Origin: Actinomadura rudentiformis | GTDB lineage: Bacteria > Actinomycetota > Actinomycetes > Streptosporangiales > Streptosporangiaceae | DNA length: 64,000 bases | Reading direction: 5' to 3' | Assembly: GCF_008923185.1 (NCBI RefSeq) | Contig: NZ_WBMT01000011.1 | Location: 62,001-126,000, forward strand | Shown here: piece by piece, positions 41,519-51,573 of the stretch | Layout of the letters: every line of letters starts with the position of its first letter | Numbering within the stretch: the stretch's first letter is position 1 | Program-made: the position numbers and the translations under genes | The notes under the pieces: generated by a model | Databases searched by the model: none | What the model was told of the DNA's origin: nothing | Seen by the model: only the letters and a program-made list of their open reading frames with translations

Positions 41519-42209
41519 CGTCACGTCCGTTCGATCTGCCCACCCAGGCGTCGACGTCGTAGCCCCGTTCCTCCCAGTAGCCCGGGATGACGTCGGAGGT
41601 CAGCTCGATCCGGCCGAGCCACTTGAGGGACTTGTAGGCGTACATCGGCGCCACGTACAGGCGTACGGGGCCGCCGTGGTCGTGCTCCACCGGCCCGCTG
41701 AGCATCCCGGTCGCGACCAGGACGTCCCGCCGCCGTGCCTGTTCGAGCGTGAGCGACTCGGTGTAGACGCCGTCGAACGAGTGGAACCGCACCGCCTGGG
41801 CCTGCGGCGGCACGCCCACGGCGTCCAGCAGATCGGGGAGCGCGACACCCGCCCAGGCGACGTTCTCCACCCGCCAGCCCGTCACGCACTGGAAGTCCTT
41901 GGTCATCTGGGTCTGGGGGAGACGTTGCAGGTCGGCGAACGAGAACGTGCGCGGTTTCTTCACCAGGCCGTTCACCGTCAGCCGGTAGTTCTCGGGCTTG
42001 CGCGCCTTCACGCCCGCGACCACCGAGTAGTAGCGGAAGCCGCCCGCCGCGGGCAGCACCTGGCCGACCGGGCCGAGCGGCGCCAGCGCGCGGTTGACCT
42101 TCTGCTGCGCGTTCGCGCCCACGGCGATCCCCAGGGCGCCGAGGCCGAGCATGCCGAAGATCACCCGCCGCCCGACGGGCGCGCCGGTGGTCTCGTCGTC
42201 TTCGTTCAC
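41505..42209 (-). CDS. Molybdopterin-dependent oxidoreductase (sulfite-oxidase fold)
   Basis: From GTG 42209 the protein has 234 residues. GRRVIFGMLGLGALGIAVGA is a signal-anchor or Tat-like N-terminus (only one Arg pair in a weak twin-arginine context). The sulfite-oxidase-type Moco domain follows: YRLTVNGLVKKPRTFSFADLQRLP, then FQCVTGWRVENVAWAGVAL with the molybdenum-ligand Cys, and HDHGGPVRLYVAPMYAYKSLKWLGRIEL. It resembles MsrP/YedY-like and nitrate-reductase-like small periplasmic enzymes. A TTG start at 42245 would add 12 residues. It pairs with the overlapping cytochrome b gene. The substrate is unknown. Confidence 0.88.
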   Translation of the reverse strand: MNEDDETTGAPVGRRVIFGMLGLGALGIAVGANAQQKVNRALAPLGPVGQVLPAAGGFRYYSVVAGVKARKPENYRLTVNGLVKKPRTFSFADLQRLPQTQMTKDFQCVTGWRVENVAWAGVALPDLLDAVGVPPQAQAVRFHSFDGVYTESLTLEQARRRDVLVATGMLSGPVEHDHGGPVRLYVAPMYAYKSLKWLGRIELTSDVIPGYWEERGYDVDAWVGRSNGRDDEPT

Positions 42210-42266
42210 CTTCCCATTCGAGCACCGCGGACTCGGCGGCGCCAAGGGCGGCCGCCGGACGTAAGG

Positions 42267-42279
42267 GATCTGTCAGATC
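42267..42279. promoter_or_regulatory. Palindrome in the divergent promoter
   Basis: GATCTGTCAGATC is a perfect 13-bp palindrome immediately upstream of the TAAGCT hexamer of the HhH gene. It could be a repressor site. Confidence 0.45.
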
Positions 42280-42285
42280 TAAGCT
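42280..42285 (+). promoter_or_regulatory. -10 hexamer of HhH gene (leaderless)
   Basis: TAAGCT ends six bases before ATG 42292; no Shine-Dalgarno sequence. Confidence 0.45.
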
Positions 42286-42291
42286 GAGGGC

Positions 42292-42873
42292 ATGGCCACC
42301 AAGGTTCACCTCGCACAGCAGCCGGAGGCGGACGAGCTGCTCGGACGCAGCCCGCTCGCCGCCCTGGTCGGCATGCTGCTCGATCAGCAATTTCCCATGG
42401 AACGCGCCTTCGCCGGGCCGTACGTGATCATGCAGCGCGCGGGCTGGGACGATCTCGACGCGCACGAGATCGCCGCCTACGACCCGGAACGCTTCGAGGC
42501 GCTGATGGCGGAGCCGCCCGTGGTGCACCGCTACCCGAGGTCGATGGGCAAGCGGGTGCAGCAGCTGTGCCAGTACCTGGTCGAGCATTACGAGGGTGAC
42601 GCCGAGGCGATCTGGCGGGACGCGCCGAACGGACGCGAACTTTTCAAGCGGCTCAACGCACTGCCGGGGTACGGCAAGCAGAAGGCCCAGATCTTCACGG
42701 CGCTGCTCGGCAAGCAGTACGGGGTGACGCCGGAGGGCTGGCGGGAGGCGGCCGGTGCGTACGGCGAGGAGGGCTCGTACCGTTCGGTGGCCGACATCAC
42801 AGGGCCCGAGTCGCTGGAGAAGGTCCGCGCCTTCAAGAAGGAGATGAAAGCCGCCGCCAAGGCCAAGGACTGA
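42292..42873 (+). CDS. HhH-GPD-type base excision repair protein
   Basis: The 193-residue small helical protein of the HhH-GPD superfamily has GRSPLAALVGMLLDQQFPMERAF at the N-terminus (the QQ-type substrate helix), LFKRLNALPGYGKQKAQIFTALLG as helix-hairpin-helix (about 115-140), and an unusual C-terminal Lys-rich tail. The Asp expected after the hairpin is not in the usual place, so activity is uncertain. It is divergent from the molybdenum-enzyme gene over a palindrome. Confidence 0.85.
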   Translation: MATKVHLAQQPEADELLGRSPLAALVGMLLDQQFPMERAFAGPYVIMQRAGWDDLDAHEIAAYDPERFEALMAEPPVVHRYPRSMGKRVQQLCQYLVEHYEGDAEAIWRDAPNGRELFKRLNALPGYGKQKAQIFTALLGKQYGVTPEGWREAAGAYGEEGSYRSVADITGPESLEKVRAFKKEMKAAAKAKD

Positions 42874-43327
42874 CGCTGGTCCAAGCGGGCGGCCCCAAAA
42901 GAACGCTCAGTTTGGACCATGCCGACCGGGCTGACCAAGGAGACTGACCCTCCGTAAGGCTTTACCTTCTTTTTGCAAAAGGAAGCGACCCAGCTAGGCC
43001 CCTATTCGGTGCATCCTTAAACCTGATCTTCATCGAACTCCCGCCCCGGAGAGCGCCTTGGCGTCGTAACATCTGCTACTCGCCGTCCGAACGGGCCTCC
43101 CCCGGAAAATTTCGGGGGATACCGGCCGGGCGGCGTCCGAATTCCCGAGGAGTCGTCCGACATGGATGCCTGCCAGGGCTTCCGTCCACGGCGAACCATC
43201 GGGATGATGAGTACCTGACTCCGACCGGTGTTGTGATGGAGGCGGGAGCGTTAGCCTGCTCCCATTCACTCATTGTGATGAAGACTTGCCTCGCGGTACG
43301 GGACCCCCTGGGACGGAGGTGTTGTCC
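42874..43327. other. Intergenic region upstream of the SpoIIE-type phosphatase
   Basis: 454 bp without a gene. It has a strong hairpin, TCCCCCG-N8-CGGGGGA (43098-43119), and an AT-rich imperfect inverted repeat at 42966-42985 (CTTCTTTTT / AAAAGGAAG) that may terminate the HhH transcript. Its lower GC content than the neighbouring genes suits a regulatory region for the sensor phosphatase. Confidence 0.55.
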
Positions 43328-45625
43328 ATGAGCACCGACACGTCCGTTCCGCGTCCCCGGATCTCTGGGGTGGAGGGCAAGCCCATGGATGCGTCCGACT
43401 CCGCGCTGTACGTGACGTTGATGAAGGAGGCTCCAGCAGGGTTCGCGTTCTTCGACACCGGGCACGGTTGCCGCCGGGTCAACGACGCGCTCGCCCGCAT
43501 GCTCGGCGTGGCCGCCGGCGACCTGCAGGACCGCCGCCCTGCCGAGGTGCTTCCCGAGGAGCTCGCGACCGCCTTCGAGGCAGCGCTCCGCAAGGTCCTG
43601 GCCGAGGACCGGCCGCTGACGGACATCGACCTGGTCGTACGGGGCGCGACGTCGTCCGCGCCGGGTGAGCCGGGCCAGGCCCCGGCAGGCGACCCGTCCA
43701 ACGAGATGAACGGCCCTCACAGCTCCAACGGCCCGTCCACCGTGTCCTTTCCGGAGTCCGCCGCGGACCGAGGGGCCGATGGCGGCGACCCGGCCGGCAT
43801 CGGTGTCAGCGCCGCCGACACGCCCGGGCGCCCGTTCGGCGACGAACGGATCCTGAGCTGCTCGTGGCTGCCTTCGCACGGCCGCGACGGCAAGCAGCTC
43901 GGCGTCGTGCTCACCGCGCTGGACGTGACCGAGCGCCGCCGCGCCGAGGAGGTCATCCGCCGCAAGGAGCAGCGTTACCGCTCGCTCGTGGAGGCCAGCT
44001 CCCAGGTGGTGTGGGTGGCGGCGCCCGAGGGCGGCGTGATCGACGACGCGCCCGAGTGGCGGTCGATCACCGGCCAGACGCCCGACGACTACGCCCGCGA
44101 CGGCTGGCTGGCGGTCGTGCACCCGGAGGACCGCCCCCGCATCGAGGCGACCTGGCGTGAGTGCGTCGAGGACGACCGCGTCTTCGAGACCAACTACCGG
44201 ATCCGCACCAAGAGCGGCACGTACCGCCACTTCGACGTCCGCGCAGTGCCGATCCGGCAGGGCGAGACGGTGATCGAGTGGGTCGGCGCCAACACCGACG
44301 TGACCGGCCAGCGCGAGGCCGAGGAGATGCGCGGCCGCCTCACCGAGCAGCTGTCGGCCGCCGCGCTGCGCACCGCGCGGCTCCAGCAGGCCACCTCGAT
44401 GCTGGCCGAGGCACTCACCGTCAGCCAGGTCGTCCAGGTGATCACCGAGGTGGGCCGGTCGGCGATCGGCGCCGACTACTCCGCGGTGGCGCTGCTGGAC
44501 GACGACAAGCTGCGGCTGAGCATCGTCGCGCCGTCCCAGCCGGGCGCCGAACGGGACGGCCGCGGCGGGGAGGGCAGGCCCTCCTCCCGCGATGACTTCA
44601 AAGTAAGTGACCAAACTGTTATGTCGGTCGCCGTGCGCGAGAGCCGGCCGTTCCTCGCCGAGCATCCCGACAGCCTCCGGCTGCAGCTGGGCCGCGACGA
44701 GGCGGGCCTGTTCCTGCAGCACACCGAGGAACGCGCGTGGGTCGGCCTGCCGCTGCTCGCGGCCGGTGCCCCGATCGGCGCCCTGCGGTTCTCGTTCACC
44801 CGCCCACGGGAGATCACCGAGGAGGAGCGGGTCTTCCTGGAGGCGCTGGCGGGCCAGTGCGCCCTGGCCGTCGAGCGCGCGCTGCTGTTCGAGCGCGAGC
44901 ACAAGACCGCCGAGGAGCTGCAGCGCAGCCTGCTGCCCAGCGATCTTCCACAGCTGCCCGGGATGCAGCTGGCGGCCCGCTACAACCCGGCGACACGCCA
45001 TGTGCAGGTCGGTGGCGACTGGTACGACGTGTTCCGGCTGCCGGACGACCGGCTCGCCGTCGCCGTCGGCGACGTCATGGGCAAGGGCGTGCTCGCCGCG
45101 GCCGGAATGGGCCGCGTCCGCAACGCCCTGCGCGCCCTCGCGCTGAACGACCCCCGGCCCGCCGCGGTGCTGGCGGGCCTCGACCGGCTGTTCAGCGCCA
45201 CCGAGGACGAGGAGCAGTTCACCACGGTCGCCTACGCGGTGATCGACCCCGAGACGGGCCGCGGCGCGTTCAGCAACGCGGGCCACCCGCCACCCCTGTT
45301 GATCTCGCCCGACACGCCCGCGCGCGTGAGCACGCGGGAGCCCGGCACGCCCCTCGGGTGGCCGAGTCAGAGACAACAGACAAGTTTTTCCATCGAGACC
45401 GGCAACACTGTGGTGTTCTATTCCGATGGACTGGTGGAGAACCGTAGGCGTGGAGTGGACGCCGGCCTCGAGGAGCTCGTCTCCGTGGCCATGGACGCTC
45501 CACCTGAAGTGGTAGGAGACCCAGAGAGACTTGTCGACTTCCTGGTCGATCGCATGCTTGCCGGGTATGAGCAAGTGGACGATGTGACCGTACTTGCCCT
45601 GCACGTCCCGCCGAAGTCCGCCTGA
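43328..45625 (+). CDS. PAS-PAS-GAF-SpoIIE protein phosphatase
   Basis: The 765-residue protein has an N-terminal PAS-like domain (about 20-90, ALYVTLMKEAPAGFAFFD), a linker, a second PAS/PAC domain (about 215-335, RYRSLVEASSQVVWVAAPEG), GAF (about 350-525, TARLQQATSMLAEALTVSQV, HTEERAWVGLPLLAAGAP) and a C-terminal PP2C-type SpoIIE phosphatase (about 540-760, LPGMQLAARYNPATRHVQVGGDWYD, DVMGKGVLAAAGMG, FSNAGHPPPLL, VVFYSDGLVE). In actinomycetes this architecture dephosphorylates anti-anti-sigma factors. GGAGG precedes ATG 43328. No antisigma or STAS gene is adjacent. Confidence 0.95.
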   Translation: MSTDTSVPRPRISGVEGKPMDASDSALYVTLMKEAPAGFAFFDTGHGCRRVNDALARMLGVAAGDLQDRRPAEVLPEELATAFEAALRKVLAEDRPLTDIDLVVRGATSSAPGEPGQAPAGDPSNEMNGPHSSNGPSTVSFPESAADRGADGGDPAGIGVSAADTPGRPFGDERILSCSWLPSHGRDGKQLGVVLTALDVTERRRAEEVIRRKEQRYRSLVEASSQVVWVAAPEGGVIDDAPEWRSITGQTPDDYARDGWLAVVHPEDRPRIEATWRECVEDDRVFETNYRIRTKSGTYRHFDVRAVPIRQGETVIEWVGANTDVTGQREAEEMRGRLTEQLSAAALRTARLQQATSMLAEALTVSQVVQVITEVGRSAIGADYSAVALLDDDKLRLSIVAPSQPGAERDGRGGEGRPSSRDDFKVSDQTVMSVAVRESRPFLAEHPDSLRLQLGRDEAGLFLQHTEERAWVGLPLLAAGAPIGALRFSFTRPREITEEERVFLEALAGQCALAVERALLFEREHKTAEELQRSLLPSDLPQLPGMQLAARYNPATRHVQVGGDWYDVFRLPDDRLAVAVGDVMGKGVLAAAGMGRVRNALRALALNDPRPAAVLAGLDRLFSATEDEEQFTTVAYAVIDPETGRGAFSNAGHPPPLLISPDTPARVSTREPGTPLGWPSQRQQTSFSIETGNTVVFYSDGLVENRRRGVDAGLEELVSVAMDAPPEVVGDPERLVDFLVDRMLAGYEQVDDVTVLALHVPPKSA

Positions 45626-45880
45626 TCACCACCGAAGACCCGCGCAAGACGGCGTAGTACGTACGAAGGACCGCTCCGCGCCCCCTAAGGTGGTGTGTTA
45701 CCGGGCAGGACATCGATGCGGAATGCGCAGCCGTGCCAGAATGCTTGACCCTAGTAAGAGCGGGTACGCTGCGGTCCCGCACCGGGGAGTCCCGCCCAGT
45801 GTGTGGCCCCACCCAGTGTGAGGCCGGGCCCGTCAGGGCACTTGGGTCAACCAAGCCACACGTTCGTTCGAGAGGTATTT

Positions 45881-47542
<1,662 letters not shown>

Positions 47543-47554
47543 TCACCCACTCAC

Positions 47555-47596
47555 GGGAAACGCCGGTCTGCCCCACGGGCAAGACCGGCGTTTTCC
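47555..47596 (+). terminator. Terminator after sigma-factor gene
   Basis: A 15-bp stem with one mismatch (GGGAAACGCCGGTCT / AGACCGGCGTTTTCC) and a TTTT on the descending arm, 12 bp after the stop of the sigma gene. Confidence 0.88.
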
Positions 47597-47631
47597 GTCC
47601 CAAACCCCCAACCGCCGCCTCAAGGGCTTGG

Positions 47632-48375
47632 TCAGGTGGGGAGGATCACGTCCAGATCGGTGCCGTTCAGCTCGACGGTGTAGCCGAGGTCGGCGACGGC
47701 CTTGAGGAGGGCTTCGGGCGTCCGCGGGTTCGCGCCCGCCTTGATCAGATCGTGGGCGACCTTGCCGCGGGTGGCCTTGGCCATGTGGCTGACGACGGTG
47801 CGCTTCGGCACGCCGCCGAGCATGCGCTCGCGGAACACGCGGACCGTCACGGCCGGCTGCGGGGCCTTCCACGCAGCCATGTACGGGCCGGAACGCATGT
47901 CCACCACCAGCCGGCCGTCCGGGTGCAGGGCCTCCTTGAGGGCGGGGCGCCAGACGGCCGCCAGACGCCCCTCGGAGGGCAGGGTCACGCCCATGGCCAG
48001 CCGGTATGGCGGGATGCGGTCGGTGAGCCGCAGTGCGCCCCACAAGCCCGAGAAGACGATGATCTGCTCGGCGGCGCGGTCCGCGTCCAGGTCGGGGAGG
48101 GCCAGATTGTCGTACAGCACGCCGGTGTAGAGGCGGGACACGGGCAGCGTCGGCGCCTCGTACAGGACCCGGTTGCGGCCGAGCGCCTCGACGATCTGCC
48201 CGGCGGGCAGGCACAGGACCTCCGGCGCGTCCGCGCGCACGCACACCTCGGCCAGCGCGCCGAGCACGCGTTCGCGGGTGGGGTTGAGCTCCGGGAAGCT
48301 GAGCCCGGACAGGTCGAGCGGCGGGCCCTCCCCGTCGATCGCCTTCCGTTCCGACGGCGGCAGCAGGATGAGCAC
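47632..48375 (-). CDS. yaaA: Peroxide stress protein YaaA
   Basis: The 247-residue UPF0246/YaaA family protein starts at GTG 48375 (GGGGAGGAAA upstream). Family motifs seen: LILLPPSERKAI, LSFPELNPTRERVL, LYTGVLYDNLAL, IIVFSGLWGALRLTDRIPPYRLAMG, VVDMRSGPYMAAWK and MAKATRGKVAHDLI. In E. coli YaaA limits DNA damage by lowering free iron during peroxide stress. The upstream frame to 49095 crosses the acetyltransferase gene and was rejected. It is divergent from that gene with 33 bp between the starts. Confidence 0.93.
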   Translation of the reverse strand: MLILLPPSERKAIDGEGPPLDLSGLSFPELNPTRERVLGALAEVCVRADAPEVLCLPAGQIVEALGRNRVLYEAPTLPVSRLYTGVLYDNLALPDLDADRAAEQIIVFSGLWGALRLTDRIPPYRLAMGVTLPSEGRLAAVWRPALKEALHPDGRLVVDMRSGPYMAAWKAPQPAVTVRVFRERMLGGVPKRTVVSHMAKATRGKVAHDLIKAGANPRTPEALLKAVADLGYTVELNGTDLDVILPT

Positions 48376-48396
48376 TTTCCTCCCCGAAACTTCCCA

Positions 48397-48402
48397 TAGG
48401 GT
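48397..48402 (+). promoter_or_regulatory. -10 hexamer of GNAT gene (leaderless)
   Basis: TAGGGT ends six bases before ATG 48409 in the 33-bp gap to yaaA. Confidence 0.4.
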
Positions 48403-48408
48403 TCTGCG

Positions 48409-49110
48409 ATGGACGGCCTGAACATCGACGACCTTGTGGCCGCGGCGTGGCCGGCTCCGTTCTCCCAGGATATGGCGGGCTGGCGGCTGCGACACGCCGG
48501 CGGGGTGACCAAGCGCGCGAACTCGGTGCTCCCGCTGGGAGATCCGGGGCCGGTGGACGCGGCGATCGAGCGGGCCGAACGTTTCTATGCCGAGCTCGGC
48601 CTTCCCACCGTCTTCTCGGTGAGCGGGCGGGCGTGTCCGGCAGAGTTGGACGGGATGCTTGCCGATCGGGGTTATGCCCTGGTCGATCCCACGCTGGCGA
48701 TGATCAGGGAGATCGGCGAGGGAGGCGGCGGGGTGGCGGTCGACGACACGCCGTCGCGTGAATGGCTGGACCTGTGGTGGTCGGTGGACGGCCGGTATCC
48801 GGAGCAACTGCCGATGGCCGAGAAGATCCTCACGGGTGTTCCCGCCGGATACGTGATGCTCGACGGCGTGGCCGTGGGGCGAGGTGTGGTCCAGGGGGAA
48901 TGGCTCGGGATCTACTCGATGGCGGTGGCGCCTGAGGCGCGGCGGCGGGGCCTCGCCAGGCGCGTGCTCCGCGCGCTGCTGGAATGGGGCAGCGGACGGG
49001 GATGTACGCGTGCCTATTTGCTGGTCGTCGAGGAGAACGCGGCGGCCCGGGCGCTGTACGCGTCGGAGGGATTCGAGGTGGCCGGGGGCTATCACTATCG
49101 CGTGAAGTGA
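48409..49110 (+). CDS. GNAT family N-acetyltransferase
   Basis: The 233-residue protein has an N-terminal domain of about 100 residues (SQDMAGWRLRHAGGVTKRANSVLPLG) and a C-terminal GNAT fold. The acetyl-CoA signature is EWLGIYSMAVAPEARRRGLARRVLRALLEWG (about 165-195), and YLLVVEENAAARALYASEGFEVAGGYHYR closes the domain. The N-terminal half matches a known actinobacterial group that acetylates amines or protein N-termini; the substrate is unknown. It has no convincing Shine-Dalgarno sequence and is probably leaderless. Confidence 0.9.
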   Translation: MDGLNIDDLVAAAWPAPFSQDMAGWRLRHAGGVTKRANSVLPLGDPGPVDAAIERAERFYAELGLPTVFSVSGRACPAELDGMLADRGYALVDPTLAMIREIGEGGGGVAVDDTPSREWLDLWWSVDGRYPEQLPMAEKILTGVPAGYVMLDGVAVGRGVVQGEWLGIYSMAVAPEARRRGLARRVLRALLEWGSGRGCTRAYLLVVEENAAARALYASEGFEVAGGYHYRVK

Positions 49111-49113
49111 TTT

Positions 49114-49132
49114 TCAATACGGAGAGTATTGA
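49114..49132. terminator. Small stem-loop after the GNAT gene
   Basis: TCAATAC-GGAGA-GTATTGA, with perfect 7-bp arms, begins three bases after the GNAT stop. It is AT-rich and could be an operator instead. Confidence 0.45.
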
Positions 49133-49171
49133 TGTGATAACCGTGTGAAACTAGGCCTTCCCGAAATACCA

Positions 49172-49201
49172 ACGGCGGCCACCCACACCGGTGACCGCCG
49201 T
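49172..49201. terminator. Terminator stem-loop between GNAT and DUF7455 genes
   Basis: ACGGCGGCCACC and GGTGACCGCCGT pair over 12 bp with one mismatch and a 6-nt loop; a T-rich tract (TTCTTTT) follows on the plus strand. It serves the convergent genes at 49110 and 49226. Confidence 0.75.
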
Positions 49202-49225
49202 CGAGGGATTCTTTTATGTAGGGGC

Positions 49226-49456
49226 TTACCGCTCTTCGGCCGGGGCAGAAGCCGGGGTTTCGTTCAGCCTGTCGCTCTCGTCCTGAATGTCGGCCCCGTT
49301 CGCGCGGAGAGCCTCTGCGTACTTACGCCCGTGGTGGGCGCAGAACAGAAGGTCGCCGCCGCCTACAAGGACTGCACGGACGTAGGCCTGGGCGCCGCAG
49401 CGGTCGCAACGGTCTGCGACGGACAGCGGCTTGGTTGGGGCAAGGGCTCCAGTCAC
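49226..49456 (-). CDS. Small DUF7455-type zinc protein
   Basis: The 76-residue protein has CDRCGAQAYVRAVLVGGGDLLFCAHHG-type ligands: CDRC (about 17-20) and CAHH (about 39-42), which form a probable zinc site. The tail is acidic. This tiny protein is conserved in actinobacteria and often placed near the principal sigma factor and parE, as here. Its role is unknown. GTG 49456 is used. Its high conservation and size make it easy to overlook. Confidence 0.85.
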   Translation of the reverse strand: MTGALAPTKPLSVADRCDRCGAQAYVRAVLVGGGDLLFCAHHGRKYAEALRANGADIQDESDRLNETPASAPAEER

Positions 49457-49600
49457 GGCACCTTCCTCATGCTCGGGGTCGGTACTTAGGAGAACATCTA
49501 ACCCGACGCTGGCGTTCCCAACCTGCCGTGAAGTACGCCCAGAGCAGAATGGGGGGTTAAGTGACCGACGTCACACGTTTTGGCAAGGGTTTTATGAACG

Positions 49601-50674
49601 TCATGCGGCATCCCAGCGGAACAGTCTGGTAGCGACCACTGCGCCCGCCAACGAGATGCCCAGAAGGATTCCGATCTGCGGGAGGGCCGACGAGGGGCCG
49701 AGGCCCCGCATCATGACGTTGAGCATCCCCTCGTTCAGATACCGCAGGGGGAAGACGTACGACAGGGCCTGCAGCCAGCCGGGCGCGCCGTCCAGCGGGA
49801 AGAACGAACCGCCCAGGAACGCCATCGGCAGCACGATCAGCTGGGTGACGGTCTGCGCCGCCTCCTGGGTCTTGGCCCAGGCGCCGATCACCATGCCGAT
49901 CGACAGGAAGGCCAGCACGCCCGAGACCACCAGCGGGATCGCCATCCACCAGGAGTCCTGCAGTTTGAGGCCGAAGACCGGCAGCCGGGCGATCGCCAGG
50001 AACAACGCCATCTGGGCCAGCGCGATGCCGATGCTGACGACCACCCGGGCGCCGAAGACGGCCGAGATCGGCGCCGGCGACAACCGGAGCCGCCGCAGGA
50101 TGCCCTTGGTGCGCCAGGTCACGAGCGTCTGGGACGCGCCGAACACGCCCGCCGAGGCCAACGCCCAGCCCAGAAGGCTCGGAGTGAAGAACTGGATCGC
50201 CTTCGTGGAGTCGTCCTCGACCTGCTCCGGCACCATCCGATAGGTCGGCGGCCTGCCCGTGACGGCGATGTTGGCCGTCTGCACGATCGACTCCATGTAG
50301 CCGCGGACCGTGCCGGACTTGACCTGGTCGGCGGCCGAATAGTGCATGACGACGCTGTCGCCCCGCTGCTCGACGGCCGCGTCGGCGTCGCCCTCGCGGA
50401 CCTTCTTCAGCGCGGCCGCCCGGTCGGTGCCGCCGGTGATCGACATGATCTTGCCGAGCTCGGCGCCGTCGTGCGCCCGGGCCTGGTCCAGCACGGTCAC
50501 CCGGCCGATCTGGATCACCTTGGCCTTGGACGTGGTCTGGTTGCCGAACACCCCGCCGAAGATCACCAGGAACATCAGCGGGAAGACGATCGTGAAGAAC
50601 AACGCGCCCTTATCCCGCCGGAAACCCAGGTACATCGCGCGGGACAGGCTCTTGAAGCTCGCGAACGTGCTCAT
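49601..50674 (-). CDS. ABC transporter permease (ABC-2 type)
   Basis: The 357-residue protein has one N-terminal membrane helix (LFFTIVFPLMFLVIFGGVFG), an external domain of about 170 residues and five C-terminal helices (SLLGWALASAGVFGASQTLVTWRTKGILRRLR, ARVVVSIGIALAQMALFLAIA, MAIPLVVSGVLAFLSIGMVIG, QTVTQLIVLPMAFLGGSFFPL, IGILLGISLAGAVVATRLFRW). This is the ABC-2 (daunorubicin/YhgE-like) export topology. It overlaps the ATPase gene by ATGA. Probable substrates are drugs, lipids or polysaccharides, but the sequence does not say which. Confidence 0.93.
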   Translation of the reverse strand: MSTFASFKSLSRAMYLGFRRDKGALFFTIVFPLMFLVIFGGVFGNQTTSKAKVIQIGRVTVLDQARAHDGAELGKIMSITGGTDRAAALKKVREGDADAAVEQRGDSVVMHYSAADQVKSGTVRGYMESIVQTANIAVTGRPPTYRMVPEQVEDDSTKAIQFFTPSLLGWALASAGVFGASQTLVTWRTKGILRRLRLSPAPISAVFGARVVVSIGIALAQMALFLAIARLPVFGLKLQDSWWMAIPLVVSGVLAFLSIGMVIGAWAKTQEAAQTVTQLIVLPMAFLGGSFFPLDGAPGWLQALSYVFPLRYLNEGMLNVMMRGLGPSSALPQIGILLGISLAGAVVATRLFRWDAA

Positions 50675-51573
50675 GCGCGGTACTCCCTGCCGGTGAGCTC
50701 GAGGAAGACGTCTTCGAGGGTGCCGCCGTGGATCTGCACGCCCGCCAGGGCGTCCTTGGCGGCCATCGCGGCGACGACGGCCGACGGGTCGCGGGTCGAG
50801 ATCGTCAGGGACACGCCGTCGTCGCTGACCGTGTCGGCGCCCGGCAGCGCGCGGGCGTCCTCCTCCGCCAGGAGCCCGCTGGCGACGCTGATCCGGGCCG
50901 GAGCGTCCAGCCCGCGGACGAGGGCGGCGGGCGGGCCCAGCTGCAGGATCCGGCCCCGGTCCATGATCGCGACACGGTCGCAGAGCACCTCGGCCTCGTC
51001 CATGTGGTGGGTGGTGAGCACGATCGTCCGGCCGCCGGTGTTGATCTCGCGCAGCAGGTCCCACAGGTTGCGGCGTGCCTGCGGATCGAGGGCGGCGGTC
51101 GGCTCGTCCAGGAACACCAGCTCGGGATCGTGCACGAGCGCGCAGGCGATGGACAGCCGCTGGGCCTGCCCGCCCGACAGCTTCTCGACCTGCACGTCGG
51201 CCTTCTCTCCGAGGCCGACCGTCTCCAGCATGGCGTCGGCCTTCTCGGCGGGCACGCCGTAGAGGGAGCCGAAGGTCTGCAGTTGCTCGCGCGCGGTCAG
51301 CCGTTCAAAGAACGACGACGCCTGGAGCTGGACCCCTATCCGGGGCAGTAGCGTGGAGTTGCGCGGCCATGGCGGCAGTCCGAGGACGGTCACCGTGCCC
51401 TCGTCCGCCTCCCGGAGGCCCTCGATGATCTCCAGGGTGGTGGTCTTGCCGGCGCCGTTCGGGCCCAGGATCCCGAAGAACTCGCCCTGATGCACATCGA
51501 ACGACACGCCGTCGACCGCTCGCACGTCCCCGTACCGTTTGCGGAGACCGTCAACGCTGATGGTGTATGCCAT
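50671..51573 (-). CDS. ABC transporter ATP-binding protein (export, DrrA-like)
   Basis: The 300-residue protein has Walker A GPNGAGKTTT (about 37-46), LSGGQAQRLSIACALVHDPEL (signature), LVFLDEPTAALDP (Walker B), and the H-loop TTHHMDEAE. A C-terminal extension (about 220-300) is the DrrA-type regulatory domain. ATG 51573 was chosen by alignment to SVDGLRKRYGDVRAVDGVSF. It is first in a two-gene operon with the permease. No regulatory gene lies next to it. Confidence 0.93.
   Translation of the reverse strand: MAYTISVDGLRKRYGDVRAVDGVSFDVHQGEFFGILGPNGAGKTTTLEIIEGLREADEGTVTVLGLPPWPRNSTLLPRIGVQLQASSFFERLTAREQLQTFGSLYGVPAEKADAMLETVGLGEKADVQVEKLSGGQAQRLSIACALVHDPELVFLDEPTAALDPQARRNLWDLLREINTGGRTIVLTTHHMDEAEVLCDRVAIMDRGRILQLGPPAALVRGLDAPARISVASGLLAEEDARALPGADTVSDDGVSLTISTRDPSAVVAAMAAKDALAGVQIHGGTLEDVFLELTGREYRA

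Noticed and set aside
43076-45604. Minus-strand open frame of 842 codons
   Set aside because: Fully antisense to the SpoIIE phosphatase gene, which has domains and a Shine-Dalgarno sequence; composition is typical of a shadow frame.
45745-45770. Promoter TTGACC / TACGCT upstream of the sigma-factor gene
   Set aside because: The spacer is only 14 bp, too short for a normal promoter; no alternative -10 at 16-18 bp was found.
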